A stretch of DNA of 64,000 nucleotides. Origin: Adiantum capillus-veneris. Its lineage: Eukaryota; Streptophyta; Polypodiopsida; Polypodiales; Pteridaceae. Under the pieces are notes generated by a model. That model worked only from the letters and a program-made list of their open reading frames with translations, was not told the origin of the DNA and did no database searches. The stretch spans positions 80,237,838 to 80,301,837 of the forward strand of contig CM043953.1 in NCBI GenBank assembly GCA_014529385.2, read 5' to 3'. A program made the translations under genes and the position numbers. Positions 1 through 10,693 of the stretch are shown piece by piece. Position 1 is the first letter of the stretch, and each line of letters begins with the position of its first letter.

Positions 1-157
1 TACTGAGCGACCAACCTTTTGAAAAAGTGTGTTGGAACTTGGAACATGGCCTCCAATAAGTCCAATGTGTGCATGTGTTTCAAAGTTCTTGTACTTTCTT
101 TTAAAAAAACAAGTGATAAAATCACGAGGCTTGCCTACCACTAATGGAGCCTAAAAA

Positions 158-163
158 GGGGGG

Positions 164-235
<72 letters not shown>
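158..235. repeat. (G)9 followed by (GA)n microsatellite
   Basis: A run of nine G is followed by about 70 bases of perfect GA dinucleotide. It is one of many GA/TC tracts in the window. No gene context is visible on either side, and reading frames through it only yield Ser-Leu or Arg-Glu repeats. Confidence 0.97.
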
Positions 236-238
<3 letters not shown>

Positions 239-1371
239 GTTTTGCAAGGCTCTCATCAGAAACACAACAGGATATCGTTGAGTGATAGCTCCTCATACAA
301 TCGGCAAGCATGCAACCTCAATTTGTAATTGCTATTCCTCCCCAGATTTGTGCAACGAGGTTTCATGTGGCAATGGATCTCGGATGACTGTCGTGTAGTC
401 CCAATAGTCAGAGTGTGCACATTGAAGAGGCATGAGAGGACGATGAGGTGGAACTAGAGTTTTAAGAAGAGAGGAAGTCAATAATAATTTAGGTACGCTT
501 TGACAAGGTAGTGAAAGCCTCCGTAGAGAGAGCAAGGGCGTTGAGCTTTCAATTAGAGAGGAAGGGTCATATTGGATGGTGGAAGCAGCTCCGGGACTTG
601 GGGTTAACCACTACTTCTACCTGTGGCTATGAGGTATTGATAAGGAGCTAGATTCATCCTTTTGTCCCCACCTTAGTAGTGCCAAGGTCTCATGTCCTCT
701 CGATTGACTTCAACACGCGCCATAGTCGGAGAAGGAAGGAGATTCAACCTCTAAGGATAATTCATGAAGCTCATCATGGGAGGCAGTAGCATTTCAATAT
801 TTATGGAGTTTAAAAAGATAGGAAACAAATGTCACCACAATAGGGAAAGTTTCTTCATGACAAAGTGCCACCCTCTCCATTTGTTGGGAAATAGCTGCTC
901 AAAAGGATGTAACAAATGACAATGAGAGGGACCAAGACCTACATATTTGTAGAGAATACAAGAGGAATGTTTGTTTATACAAGGACACAATGCAATTCAA
1001 GCGAAAAACGGACCATGGAGCACAAATTTATGTCTCACCAATGGGTACATTCAACTCCGTGCAATCCAGGTATGAGATAGGTGAACTTACTTGATGCAAG
1101 CCAAAAGGAACACACACATATGGTGTTGGTATTTCAATTGTAGAGGAAGTCCTTGACACGATTTCAACTAGAACCAGAGAATGTGCAGTCTACTTGCAAA
1201 AGAAAGTTCCTAGTAGAGAAACCATCATTTTTGCGATGTGAGTGAACAAACGAAGGAGAAGCTCACATACTCATAGAATTTTCAAAAACTTTCTTTACGA
1301 ACTTCGACGTATTTTCATGTGTACAAGTGGGCAGAAGGTGTTAATACAATATGCTAAGATGTACAAGCTAG
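236..1371. other. no recognisable gene
   Basis: I see no open frame of useful length, no conserved motif and no repeat that matches elsewhere in the window. It lies just downstream of the 3' end of the minus-strand P450 pseudogene. It may be old intergenic or decayed transposon DNA. Confidence 0.5.
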
Positions 1372-1419
1372 TTAGTCAAGGTTTTTGAAAAGTATGGGCA
1401 TTCCAAATTCCAGCCTTGT
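1372..1419 (-). pseudogene. 3' tip of a split CYP72-clan P450 pseudogene
   Basis: On the minus strand the bases next to the LTR encode TRLEFGMPILFKNLD and a stop. This matches the end of the plus-strand P450 in this window (QPLFGMPIILVRQ, 50980-51025). The residues just before it, HAPTLVLT, lie on the other side of the 11 kb gypsy element at 12455-12480. The frame is continuous across the insertion if one copy of the 5 bp target duplication is removed. This fragment is therefore the last 15 codons of the pseudogene at 12455-13445. Confidence 0.82.
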
Positions 1420-1990
1420 TGCAGCGCAGATAATGTGTCGTGCTCTCTACAGTGGGTGGTCCTCAGTGCAATGTGCATGACAATCTCACTCAAACAGACT
1501 GAACAAAAAGGAAACAATAGACATCAACAGAGCTCACAAAGACACAACAGCAGACCAGAACATATGACTCGACTATCTCAAAGACTAATATAGACTTTGG
1601 CGTGGCAGCACACTTAGCTCCAGAGCCCAGGACTCACAGGTACAATGGGGGTGTCGAGGCTCAGATGTGCCGGGATGGTGAAGACGTGCTCTGTGTATAG
1701 ACTCACTCTAGATGACTACGTACAAGATAATACTAATGGCCCAAAACGAGTACTCATATGTACAACCATAAAGAGCCACCAACGGCTCATAAATGTCCAG
1801 TCAGCTAAGTCTATCTCCAAACTGAATGGTGGTGGTGACCTGGCCACGATGTCCACTAGACTACCGTCGGTACCCTGCCACGTGTCACTCCCCAGCCCAG
1901 AGGGTCCGTCCAGTGTGAACCAGACCAACTGTAACTAATTGTCCAACTCTCTGTCTGTCCTGTGAAGTGACACTGTAGCCCTGCTATACA
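1420..1990 (-). repeat. 3' LTR of gypsy element 1420-12454
   Basis: This is the 571 bp LTR at the 3' end of the minus-strand element. It pairs with 11896-12454. It carries a 12-13 base insertion near 1940 and three extra bases near 1622 relative to its partner. The sequence just inside it (1991 onward) is not a convincing polypurine tract on the minus strand. Confidence 0.95.
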
Positions 1991-2258
1991 GGTAGCCCGC
2001 CACAAGACTGGTCACCATCTCGATGAGCCAAACACTGAAAAACTGCAAAAAGTAACCATATGTACAATGAATGGAGTAGCAAGTAGTGCGGTCTTGTCAT
2101 CCGAGAGAAAGTGTCGTCGCCACTGCCGCACCAGAAGTCTGGATGTCCGGGGGAGCCATCAAATCGATCGTGTAACACTGCGGCTGCTGGACTCTGTTTT
2201 GAACAAACTGGCTCCCTGTGGTTGGAGCAGCCACCTGTTGCACAACGGATGGAAGCAC

Positions 2259-2951
2259 CTACCCTAAAGTGTACTCAGGACGCCTAGTGACACAACCATG
2301 GCGGTGTGCACCAACAACACCGTCACAGCAAGGAACACTCTGCACCTGTGGTACCTGACCTTGAGGCCCCTGCGAAGTATAGTACTGGACTGGGGGTTGT
2401 GTGTATGATCCCAAGAACTGTTGAGAGGGACCTGCTGATGCTCCTGCATACCGTGCAGGTGTCTGGACCTGTGTCCCTGGCTGTGTGTACGATCCCAAGA
2501 ACTGTTGAGAGAGACCTGCTGCTCTTGCATACCCATACCCTGCAGGAGTCTGGACTTGGACCTGTGTCCCTGGCCCAGTCCATCCGTATCTCACAGGAAC
2601 CTGTGTAGACCTATTACCATACAAAAGCGTCTCTTGAAATCCTGATAGCTGTGCTCTTAGGTCGTCAATGATCTTTGACTTAATCTTCAATGCTTGTTGT
2701 AATGCGAAAATCATAGCATCTCTATCTGCGATGGCACTCTCGGCGACTCTCAGAGATCCTTCCATAGCTGCATATGTGGTGGAGTGACGCTGGTGCGTGG
2801 CAGATGGCTGCTTTGTACCTAGTTCTATGGTGGCAATAACAGCCCTTGAGTCTTGAAGTAACTTCTTAGAAAGCTGAAACAAAGAAGTAGAGTCGGGCAT
2901 CCCTGAAGATCCCTCAGATGCATGGGATGCCGGAGGACGTGTAAGTGGCAC
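2259..2951 (-). CDS. accessory ORF downstream of pol: coiled coil plus Gln/Tyr-rich repeats
   Basis: This 230-codon sense-strand frame lies between integrase and the 3' LTR. Residues about 25-105 look helical and coiled-coil-forming. The C-terminal third holds repeats of the type QQFLGSYTQP separated by TQVQTPARY-like linkers. It probably belonged with the frames at 2825-4306, from which it is offset by a frameshift near 2830-2950. I recognise no known family. Some plant gypsy lineages such as Athila carry extra or env-like ORFs here, so an accessory role is inference. No signal peptide or membrane segment is evident in this part. Confidence 0.5.
   Translation of the reverse strand: MPLTRPPASHASEGSSGMPDSTSLFQLSKKLLQDSRAVIATIELGTKQPSATHQRHSTTYAAMEGSLRVAESAIADRDAMIFALQQALKIKSKIIDDLRAQLSGFQETLLYGNRSTQVPVRYGWTGPGTQVQVQTPAGYGYARAAGLSQQFLGSYTQPGTQVQTPARYAGASAGPSQQFLGSYTQPPVQYYTSQGPQGQVPQVQSVPCCDGVVGAHRHGCVTRRPEYTLG
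2390..2600 (-). repeat. two tandem copies of an 85-100 bp unit within the accessory ORF
   Basis: The unit containing GATCCCAAGAACTGTTGAGA occurs at about 2406 and again at about 2491. Each copy is followed by a related stretch that encodes the QQFLGSYTQP motif on the minus strand. The copies differ by small in-frame indels. Confidence 0.8.
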
Positions 2952-4306
2952 AGCCGACGAGCTAGGAGGCGGTACAATTGGTCTGGTAGGTACCTCTGAT
3001 ATGACTGTTGTAGATGGAGAGTGAGATATGTTGACTGGAGTATGAGTGAAGATGGGAGAAGAAGGGAGAGAGGATCCTGTAAGGGTGAAGCGGCCATCCT
3101 GTCTTGAGGAGGGGTGGAAGTAGAGACTGGTGATGTAGGCACTGGTGCTGCTGGCACAGTAGAACTAGGGGTAGAAGTAGATGGAGTGTGACTCGGAAGA
3201 CGCGTCACCCTAGTCTGCTGGCTCTTTGAAACTGGAAAGGAGAGTAAAGACTGCACTATATCCTTCGCCACTTTTGCTTTTATCTTCTTTCTCTTGGTAA
3301 CTGTAGGGTCAGCCTGAATACTTACATATTTTCTTTTCCCTTTCGAGGTTTCCTGTGGATCTTCATCCACTTCGTCGAGGCTAACATATATATTTATGAC
3401 CCATGCCAAAAGAGGTGCTGCAAAACATTTGAAGCTTAACTGCACAGATTGCACTTGGGCCCGAAATCTTTTAGCCCTAGACTGTAAAGAGGTAAAGAGA
3501 ATTTGGTGGAATCCATAGGGTATGGTGTGGATCAAACAGTAGAGGCCGTCGCAGTGGGAGAATGATAGTGGGAAGATCACCTTTTTCTTTATCTTCTTTG
3601 GCTTCTCTAGCGAGAAAGTAATACCTGAAGATTGCCAGAATCCGTTTGTTCCTTTCATAGTTTGGGTGATCCGAACTTAGCAGTCCTTGACATGCTTGAA
3701 TTGTTGCATCCTTGGATAGCTTAGAAAAAGTGCGTGTAGCCGGCTTCACATATGGAAAGCTAGTCATAACCATTGCATGGCCAAGCCTTGTAGCTATCAA
3801 CTTGTGGCCCCTTACTTTGGGAAAATCCTTTAACATTTGATGTATCATCTCCACAGGAACAGTGGTAGGTAGATTGGCATCGGCCAATGCTATGAGACCC
3901 AGAGTTTGTAGTTGAGCATTGGAAAAGACCTCGCTTAGAGATGGTCGAGGCTGCTATAAATAAAAATCCAAAGAGAACGCGGTGCGATTTTTGGATGTTG
4001 CAGGCCTCTTGATTATATGACTCATGATTGGCTGTTTCCCTTTCTTTTGAGCTGATTTTGTATGGTCCTCTTGATCACTCGAAGCATCTACTCGGAGTGT
4101 GCTTCTGACTCAGACGGTGAGTCTTCTTTGTAGCTTTCATCACTGGGGTCGCTGGAAGTTATGTCATCCAAGCCGTGGCTACTGCTTGCTGACATCTCCT
4201 CACTCTCTGATTCCTCTGATTCTGCAGCCACAGCTTTCTTCTTTTGCAACAATTCTTTTTGCTTGCTACCACCTTCTGCTATCTGTTTCTTTCTACCTCC
4301 TGCCAT
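2825..4306 (-). pseudogene. accessory ORF region downstream of integrase, frameshifted
   Basis: Three sense-strand frames follow one another. At 4306-4088 is a 72-residue start that is Lys-rich and then Ser/Glu-rich and acidic. At 3887-3477 is a 136-residue globular-looking stretch. At 3658-2825 is a longer frame with a basic patch (TKRKKIKAKVAK, possible nuclear signal) and a Ser/Thr/Pro-rich tail. They overlap out of frame, as if one protein of roughly 450-600 residues had been broken by frameshifts. I do not recognise the family. It resembles in position only the extra ORFs that some plant gypsy elements carry after pol. Confidence 0.5.
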
Positions 4307-4449
4307 AGTGAGTACAGTTGGAAGAGTGTTTCAGGTACGAGATCCCAACACTAGAAGGAGGTTAATGTAGAGAGCAATAGATTCTATAGACACGTTTTTG
4401 AGATTTCTGGTAGGGTCGAGTGGTGTTAGTTGGGGCGATCCAGTAGGGG

Positions 4450-4945
4450 TGAGGCACAAAGTGGTAGGAGGGCGAGGGTTCAGGGAAGTTAGTACGAGCC
4501 AAAGACAAAGGAAATAAGGGCAAGGGTTGAGGTAGGGGTAGGGGTAAGGGGTGGATAGGTGCGAAGGACAAAGAGGGTAGGGGCCAGGTAGAGAAAGGGT
4601 AGGGGCGAGGGGGTGAGTATGGGCGAGGGGGTGGGTAGGGTAGGGCGAGAGGTGAGAGGGTAGGGATGAGGGAGAGGGTATGGGCGAGGGGGTGGGTAGA
4701 GGGTAGGGGCGAGGGAGAGAGTATGGGCGAGGGTGGGTAGGGTAGGGCGAGAGGTGAAAGGGTAGGGGCGAGGGTAGAGGGTAGGGGCGAGGGAGAGAGT
4801 ATGGGTGAGGGAGAGGGTAGAGGGTAGGGGTGAGGGGGTGGGTAGGGTAGGGTAGGGTAGGGTCGAGGGAGAGAGTAGGGGTGAGGGGTTGAGAGGGTAG
4901 GGGTGGGATTGGTTAAGGGCGAGGTAGAGAGAGGGTAGGGAATCG
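4450..4945. repeat. G-rich GGGTAGGG/GGGCGAGGG minisatellite
   Basis: About 500 bases are made of degenerate units such as GGGTAGGGGCGAGGG with many runs of three to five G on the plus strand. It lies inside the gypsy element between integrase and the accessory ORF. It resembles a telomere-type G-tract array but is not the plant TTTAGGG repeat. Pro/Ser/Leu/Tyr-rich frames across it on the minus strand are composition artefacts. Such G runs could form G-quadruplexes (inference). Confidence 0.85.
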
Positions 4946-5334
4946 AACGCAATGGGCAGATACACCGGGAAGAGAAGTTGATGCTCGCAGAGTGGGAGAA
5001 TTAAAGCTTGTGGAAGTTGAAGCTTAGAGAAAAGAAGGCTATTAGGAGGTTAAGGCTCACAAGCAATTTTTACTCGTAGCAAGTTTTGGAGCCCAAAAGT
5101 AAAGAAGCTCGAATGGCCCATTCTTGGGGCTGGAATAATAATTGCACTGCTAATGGGACCAAAGGTTTCAAAGACGGTCCTAAATTTTTATCTGACATAA
5201 ACTCTGCCATATTCTTCACATAGACATTAGTGAATTTTGAGCCTCAAGTCCTTGATTACATATCATTCACTTTCTCAATCACTTGAGCAGATTCTACTTG
5301 TTCAAACTGAACAAAACCACGATCCTTGGAAACT

Positions 5335-5670
5335 CCCGACTAGAAGCTTAACTCGAAAGACTTAGTACTTGGAGACTCCTGACTAGAAGCTTAACTGGAA
5401 AGACCTTAGTACTTAACGGCAAATAACATTGAGGATAGAAACAATTAAAGAAGGAGTGTTTGGACTGAAGAAGTTCAAGACAATACCCAATTACCAAGAC
5501 TGAGTGGAGAAAAGATACCTTAGGAGGAAAGGCGGAAACTTCAGACATAGCAGAAACTGAGACAGTAACAGGACACCCATTCTGGTGGAAAGATAGTGGG
5601 GAGGAGAGCAGAAACTGAGACAGTAACAGAACACCTATTTTGGTGGAAAGATAGTGGGGAGGAGAGAGAT
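5335..5670. repeat. short tandem duplications inside gypsy element
   Basis: Two local duplications are visible. A unit of roughly 50 bp containing AGAAGCTTAACT and AAGAC is repeated at 5343-5410. A unit of about 58 bp beginning CAGAAACTGAGACAGTAACA is repeated at about 5550 and 5608 with a few substitutions. They lie in the non-coding spacer downstream of integrase on the minus strand. Confidence 0.8.
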
Positions 5671-5711
5671 GGGATATACAACCTACAGATGGCGGAATAG
5701 TTGTAGACTGT

Positions 5712-6876
5712 TTACTCAGAGGAGTAATAGCACTTGATTCTGGAGCCATTTACTAGAGGCAATGGAACACCGTCCAAAGTTACTAACTGGATTTCTCCTT
5801 GTGGCAAAATTTCCTGTACCCTGAATGGCCCTTGCAAGGCTGGAACCAGCTTCTGAGCTTTCTTTAGATACTTAGCTTGATAGAGTAGCACCATGGAGCC
5901 CTGCGCTATTTTCGGCCTTCGGAGATGGCGATCATGCCACGCTTTGCGATGAATCTGCTCGGCTTGGAGAGCATGTGAAGCTAACCTCCTGCTTTCTTCT
6001 AACATTGACAGACGAGAGAAGTTTGTTGAAGCAACCCAGCTGTGACACGAACACTTTCCACTCTTGCTGAACCTGAGTTGAACTCATATGGTGCAACTGC
6101 TTCTAAGCCAAAAGCTAGCTGGAATGGGGTGTAGTTAGTGGTTGCCTTGAAGGAGGTGCGATAAGCCCAAACTGTGCCAAGGATAGCCCGAGCCCAAGAT
6201 GTTGGATGCAGATGACAAGCTTTCTTGAGAAGCGTGATTAGCACTTTGTTAGTGCTTTCAACCTGCCCATTTGCTCGAGGATAGTAAGAGCAAGATTTGC
6301 GATGAAAAATCTTGTAATTCGTGAGGAGAGTGGAGATCAATTCGTTGACAAAATGACTACCTTGATCACTGGTGACTTCCAGAGGACACCCAAACCTGCA
6401 AAAAATATTTTCATACAAAAATTTTGCGACAGTGGCGGCTGTACAGTCGATAGTAGCCACCACTTCGGCCCATATTTTTGCATAATTTGTTGCTACCAAG
6501 AGATACTTACGATTTCCTGGTTGAGCAGATGGAGTAACTGGACCAACAAAGTCCAAGCCCCATCTCTCAAAGGGCAACCACGCCATAGATACCTGCAGAG
6601 GGCGATTTGATTGCTTGCTAGGCTTGGGCGCACATCGCTGGCAGACATCACAAATCTTGACATGAGCAATAGCATCTCTAAATATATAGGGCCACCATAA
6701 GCCTGTTTGTAAGATTTTTTGCACCGTGATGTGACCAGGGTAGTGGCCACCTGTAGGACCACTGTGTGCATCCTCCAGAATGTGGTCTACTTCATGAGGG
6801 GAGACGCACCTGTGCAACACACCATCTGGCCCAGATTTGTAGAGCTATCTGCCAATCAAAGAGAATGGTCTAGACT
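5712..6876 (-). pseudogene. gypsy integrase (HHCC, DDE core, GPY/F tail)
   Basis: The frame 6820-5999 shows the zinc-binding N-terminus (HRCVSPHEVDHIL, CDVCQRC) and a catalytic core. The core has LDFVGPV, then SDQGSHF and the glutamate in NGQVESTNK. The frame 6005-5712 continues into the C-terminal module with GPFRVQEIL and ends after NGSRIKCYYSSE. There is no chromodomain. A frameshift near 6877 separates it from RNase H. As part of Gag-Pol it would insert the cDNA into the genome. The catalytic residues look present but the polyprotein is broken. Confidence 0.9.
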
Positions 6877-8247
6877 TCAGCACAAGAGTCTTCTTTTTTG
6901 CAAGGGAGAAGCATTATCAGGATATAGGCCAGTAGAGAGCAGATGTAACACATCTCCATACCATTCTGGGGTTGTGTCCACCTTAAAAAGATGACTATCA
7001 GGAAAATCATCATCAACCCCAATATTGGGCTCACCTATGTGTATGCAAGAGAGATGGTTGGCCATGACGTGCCGCCTGCCTGGACTAAGAACTACTTTGA
7101 AGTCGAACTCCTGGACTATGAGTAGCCATCTCCACACTCTTCCTGCAACTTGGGGTTTATTCAGAAGATAGCGTAGCGCATGATGATCTGTGATGATAGT
7201 GAAGTGAACCCCTAACAAGTAATGACGAAACTTTTGTAAAGAATACACCATAGCCAAACCTTCCCTTTTTGTGGTGCTGTAGTTGCGCTCTGCTTTGGTG
7301 AGCAGGCGACTTGCATAGTGAGCAGGGCGATCCAGGTTGTACTCTTTACTAGGCTGAGTCAGCACAGCCCCCATAGCCAGTTGACTAGCATCCGTATGCA
7401 CATGAAAAGGGAGAGACCAATATGGAGCCACTAAAATAGGTGCTTCAGTGAGGTGCTTTTTGAGGTATTCAAATGCTTCAGCCTCAGGTTTTGACCATTC
7501 AAAGGGTACTGTAGCACTAGTGAGTCGGGTCAATGGTTGAGCCACCTGTGCATACATTCGTACAAACCTACGATGATATCCTGTGTGGCCTACAAAGCTC
7601 CGAACACCTTTCGGATTGATAGGAGGTGGTAACTTCACGATTGCCACGATCTTCTCTGGGTTTGGTGCTAAACCTTTGGCAGACACCACACGGCCTAGAA
7701 GTGTGCCCTCAGTGACCAAAAAGTGACATTTGTTAGGATTGAGTTTTAGCCGTGCCTCTCTGCACCTGAGGAAGACAACATAGAGCTGAGCGAGGTGTTC
7801 CTCTAGATTTTCCACTGGGGTTGAACATTGAGCACCTGAGAAGGTCAAAAAATCGTCCATGAAGATGCGAAGATGATCCATAAGCAGAGGAAAAAAGATG
7901 AGATATACCGCTCGATTGAAAGAAGGTGGAGCGTTTTTCAGCCCAAAAGACATTCTAGTGTAGATAAAAATACCCTAGGGAGTCACAAAAGCCGTTTTCA
8001 GCTGATCACCTGGATGGGTACCGAACTGATTGTATCCACTAAACCCATCCATGAAACTGTACAAAACATGCCCTGTTACATCTTTGAGCACACGCTCAGT
8101 GAAAGGTGTGGGAAAACCATCTGGAATAGTTACCTTATTCAGCGCGCGGTAATCTACACACACCCGAATTTTATTGGACTGCTTCTTAGGCGCTATCACC
8201 ATGGGTAATAACCACTCAGAGTGCTCCACAGGTACAATGATCCCTAC
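6877..8247 (-). pseudogene. gypsy reverse transcriptase and RNase H
   Basis: Starting at 8247, the frame shows VEHSEWLLPMVIAPKK, the RT motif VCVDYRALNK, then SFMDGFSGYNQ. After an in-frame stop at about 7974 come MSFGLKNAPPSFNRA and the catalytic FMDDF in place of the more usual YxDD. RNase H follows from about 7450 with PFHVHTDAS, TKREGLAMVYSLQKFRHYL and TDHHALRYLL. The stops at about 8245 and 7974 and the frameshift at the 3' end show that it cannot make a full Pol protein. Confidence 0.92.
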
Positions 8248-9042
8248 CTATTGCATTTTTTCGAGCTCTGACTTGACAGCCTCTGCATACTTTGGGTTGA
8301 GCTTATAAGCTCGGCCTCTGATAGGCTTAGCTCCTTCAACCAAAGGGATTGTGTGGAGACCCAATTCTGGTGGGATCCCTTCCAAATCCTTGTAGGACCA
8401 AGCAAAAACATCCTTAAAAGAGTGAATAAAAGAAACTACTTGGTCAAGTAATGCGGGACGCTCCCATAACCAAGCTGCTAAGAGGACGTGCTGAGGGTTG
8501 TCAGGGTTGCCCAAGTTGACTTTTTTGACAGGGTCAGGAGGTGTAACTGTGGAGGGTACTTCAGAAGTTGAAAAATGAGCTGGCTCTTGGAGCTTCGAGA
8601 CATCATGTGCTGGCGTTTGATCGATTGGAAACTCCGCATACTCTTCTTGTAACCATCCTGGTGGAAGCTCATCGAAAGGTAAATCTTCAGACACAGACAT
8701 AACAGGGTGCTTTAGAGTTGGCGGGGCATCCGACCTGGGAGATGTTAGAAGAAGGGGAGAATCATTGGCGAGTTCATACAGAGGATATTTTTTCCCCCTT
8801 GGGTGATGTGTGATAGGTTCCCCGAGGCCGAGGGATTCCATAGGAGGATCATCTGAATCATGAGAATTTGGGGCTGACCCACTTACTTCTTGGACTGGTC
8901 TACTGTCTGCTGTAGGAATAGTGTCTAGTGTAGGACTTGTGACATCTGTGTCCGCCTGAGGAGTTGGAAGAGAGAGTGTTACCGGCACATGTGAGTTTTG
9001 AATAGAGACCACATAGCATGGCATCAAGGCGGTAGCTTCCAA
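8248..9042 (-). pseudogene. gypsy pro-RT linker
   Basis: This 264-residue frame links protease to RT. The first 170 residues are low-complexity, Pro/Ser/Asp-rich. The last 90 contain the conserved entry to RT (DVFAWSYKDLEGIPPELGLH, then NPKYAEAVKSELEKMQ). The same linker motif recurs in the plus-strand element at 60230-60400 (DIFAWTYHDMKGVPP). The two elements are therefore of the same broad lineage. Confidence 0.85.
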
Positions 9043-9045
9043 CCA

Positions 9046-9591
9046 CTACAACATGTCTTCGTCAGACTTGTCAGGTGGGATGGGCTGCTCAGGGTCGGGG
9101 TTGGACTGTACTAACAATGAGCTGTGATGAACCACTAGATCCATACCTCCTTTGAGCCGAATTGGTTGCATGGGGGAGCCAGGAGTATGTATCCACATGG
9201 CGTCGTTGCCCCAATCATGAAGTGCCTTAGTATGCCTCAACCATGGTCTACCAATCAGCAAAGGAAATCCTCCCTCCACCTGAGGAAGACTGACCACCAC
9301 AAAATCCAAGCTAAATGTGAAGTCTTGTATCATCAAAGGCACCTTCTCTACTATGCCCAGAGGGTAGACTGTCCTCTGGTCTGCCAATGTAACAATGAAT
9401 GGAGCAGGGCGGGTAGGCTGCAGACTTAAGGCCAACATAGTAAATTCTGGCATCAGATTGATCCGAAATCCACCATCCACTATGACGCCTGAGAATTGAT
9501 GCCCAAGAATAGACACAGTGAGACGAGGACTTTTGTAGTCGGTGAGGGGAGCAGTTGGATATGAAATCATGTAGGACTCCAAGGGCTGCAC
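9046..9591 (-). pseudogene. gypsy retropepsin (aspartic protease)
   Basis: The 181-residue frame contains the retropepsin active-site strand as VIVDGGFRINLMPE, with Asp-Gly-Gly rather than Asp-Thr/Ser-Gly. It also has the later strand PLLIGRPWLRHTKALHDWGN. In the active family this homodimer cuts Gag-Pol. The changed triad could be a lineage variant or decay. The WGN-containing end recurs at 59340 and 63660 in the plus-strand element. Confidence 0.85.
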
Positions 9592-9633
9592 AGGTAGGTG
9601 CCCGCCACTAGGCCCTGCACCACGGTACAGAGA

Positions 9634-10229
9634 CTAGATGATGGAAAGGGTGTCACTTCTAAAATTTGCATCAAGTCGAAGCATGTCGTACAGTGACACT
9701 TGCTGAAAAGTGTTTTTCAAGATAGACTTTGTTGTGGGCTTGTTTCCTTTGATTAGAGCTTGCTTTTGTATCTTAAGCTTCTGCAAGTCCTCTACTGCTT
9801 CGATGAAAGCACCATAAATATCTGATAGAAGCGAGGTAGGTTGGCTCTTGACACTACCTGCTGGTTTGTCAGCTACTACTGGAGTTTGACTCATTTGTTG
9901 ACAGGAGATGGAAAGATTGGACCGCCAGGGAGGCTGAGGCCAAGAGCAGCTCTATGTGCCCGTGTGAGCACCCCAGCCGGCTCTTCCACTTGCTTCAACC
10001 CTTCTTGAGAGGCAACTACAAGAGTGGAAGGTGGTGCCTGTGGAATGGAGCTTACTGTGATGAGGTTAAGCTTTGGAAATGTAAACTCCTGCTCGTTCTG
10101 GCTTGTGCTTGCAGATGTGGACGCTCGTTGTTTTGGAAAATCCTTACTATAGTGATTCCTTAGCTTCAGGGCAATGTCGGCAAGGAGGGGACCCTTTTGG
10201 TAAGGGACATTTGCTCTGATAGTGTCCAT
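9634..10229 (-). pseudogene. gypsy gag-pro spacer frames
   Basis: Two overlapping frames (10229-9891 and 9894-9634) connect the nucleocapsid region with the protease. Both are polar, with Lys/Gln-rich predicted helices, and I recognise no fold. The short overlap between a TGA and an ATG near 9891-9894 is probably a decay product and not a designed reinitiation site. Confidence 0.6.
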
Positions 10230-10693
10230 ACTCCCCGCACCTGTAGCACAAAATTGGCCTATTTTGAGGGGCGAGGTGGTCTCGGCCCTTGCTGCATTCG
10301 ACCGGATGTTGAGGTGTAGAAGCTTTGGGGAACTGAAGGAGTACTAGCATGATAAAAGTTGGGGGATGTAAAGTTGTTGTGCATACCTTGCATAGGAGGT
10401 GTTGTCAGCAGAGGTGGCATCGAGTTCTGATGGCTATATGGTGACACCAGGTTTGATGCAGGTGTAAGCCCTTGTTGGAGAGAAGGACCTAGACTTTGAT
10501 GTATCTGCCGTAATCCCTTGATATAGTAGCAATCCTTGTCTTCATGCCCAGACTTCTCGCAGAAGTGGCAATAAGCCCGAAGGGGACAGTCCTGTGGAGG
10601 ATGTCCTAGAGAGCGACATGAGTTGCACCATACCATAGCCTTAGTCTCTTGTTGAGACCGAAGCTCTTCTAGCTCTCTCTTGATTTGATCCAA
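10147..10693 (-). pseudogene. gypsy nucleocapsid with three CCHC-type zinc knuckles
   Basis: Two knuckles lie in the frame 10693-10259 (CNSCRSLGHPPQDC and CHFCEKSGHEDKDC). A third (CYRCGEYGHYQSKC) lies in a shifted frame at 10350-10147. They bind the element RNA in the particle. The frameshift between knuckles two and three, near 10290, is one of the lesions. Confidence 0.9.

Noticed and set aside
238-300. Apparent similarity of the sequence after the first GA tract to the dispersed-repeat right arm (AAGGCTCTC)
   Set aside because: The match is only about ten bases with no extension, so chance cannot be excluded.
1645-1938. 97-codon frame found almost identically at 12119-12412
   Set aside because: It is LTR sequence duplicated as LTR. 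No known protein and no reason to expect translation.
4600-4900. Interstitial telomere
   Set aside because: The units are GGGTAGGG/GGGCGAGGG variants and not the plant TTTAGGG repeat, and they sit within a retrotransposon.
4362-4965. Pro/Ser/Leu/Tyr-rich frames of up to 196 codons
   Set aside because: They are translations of the C/T-rich strand of a minisatellite. The periodic composition explains them.
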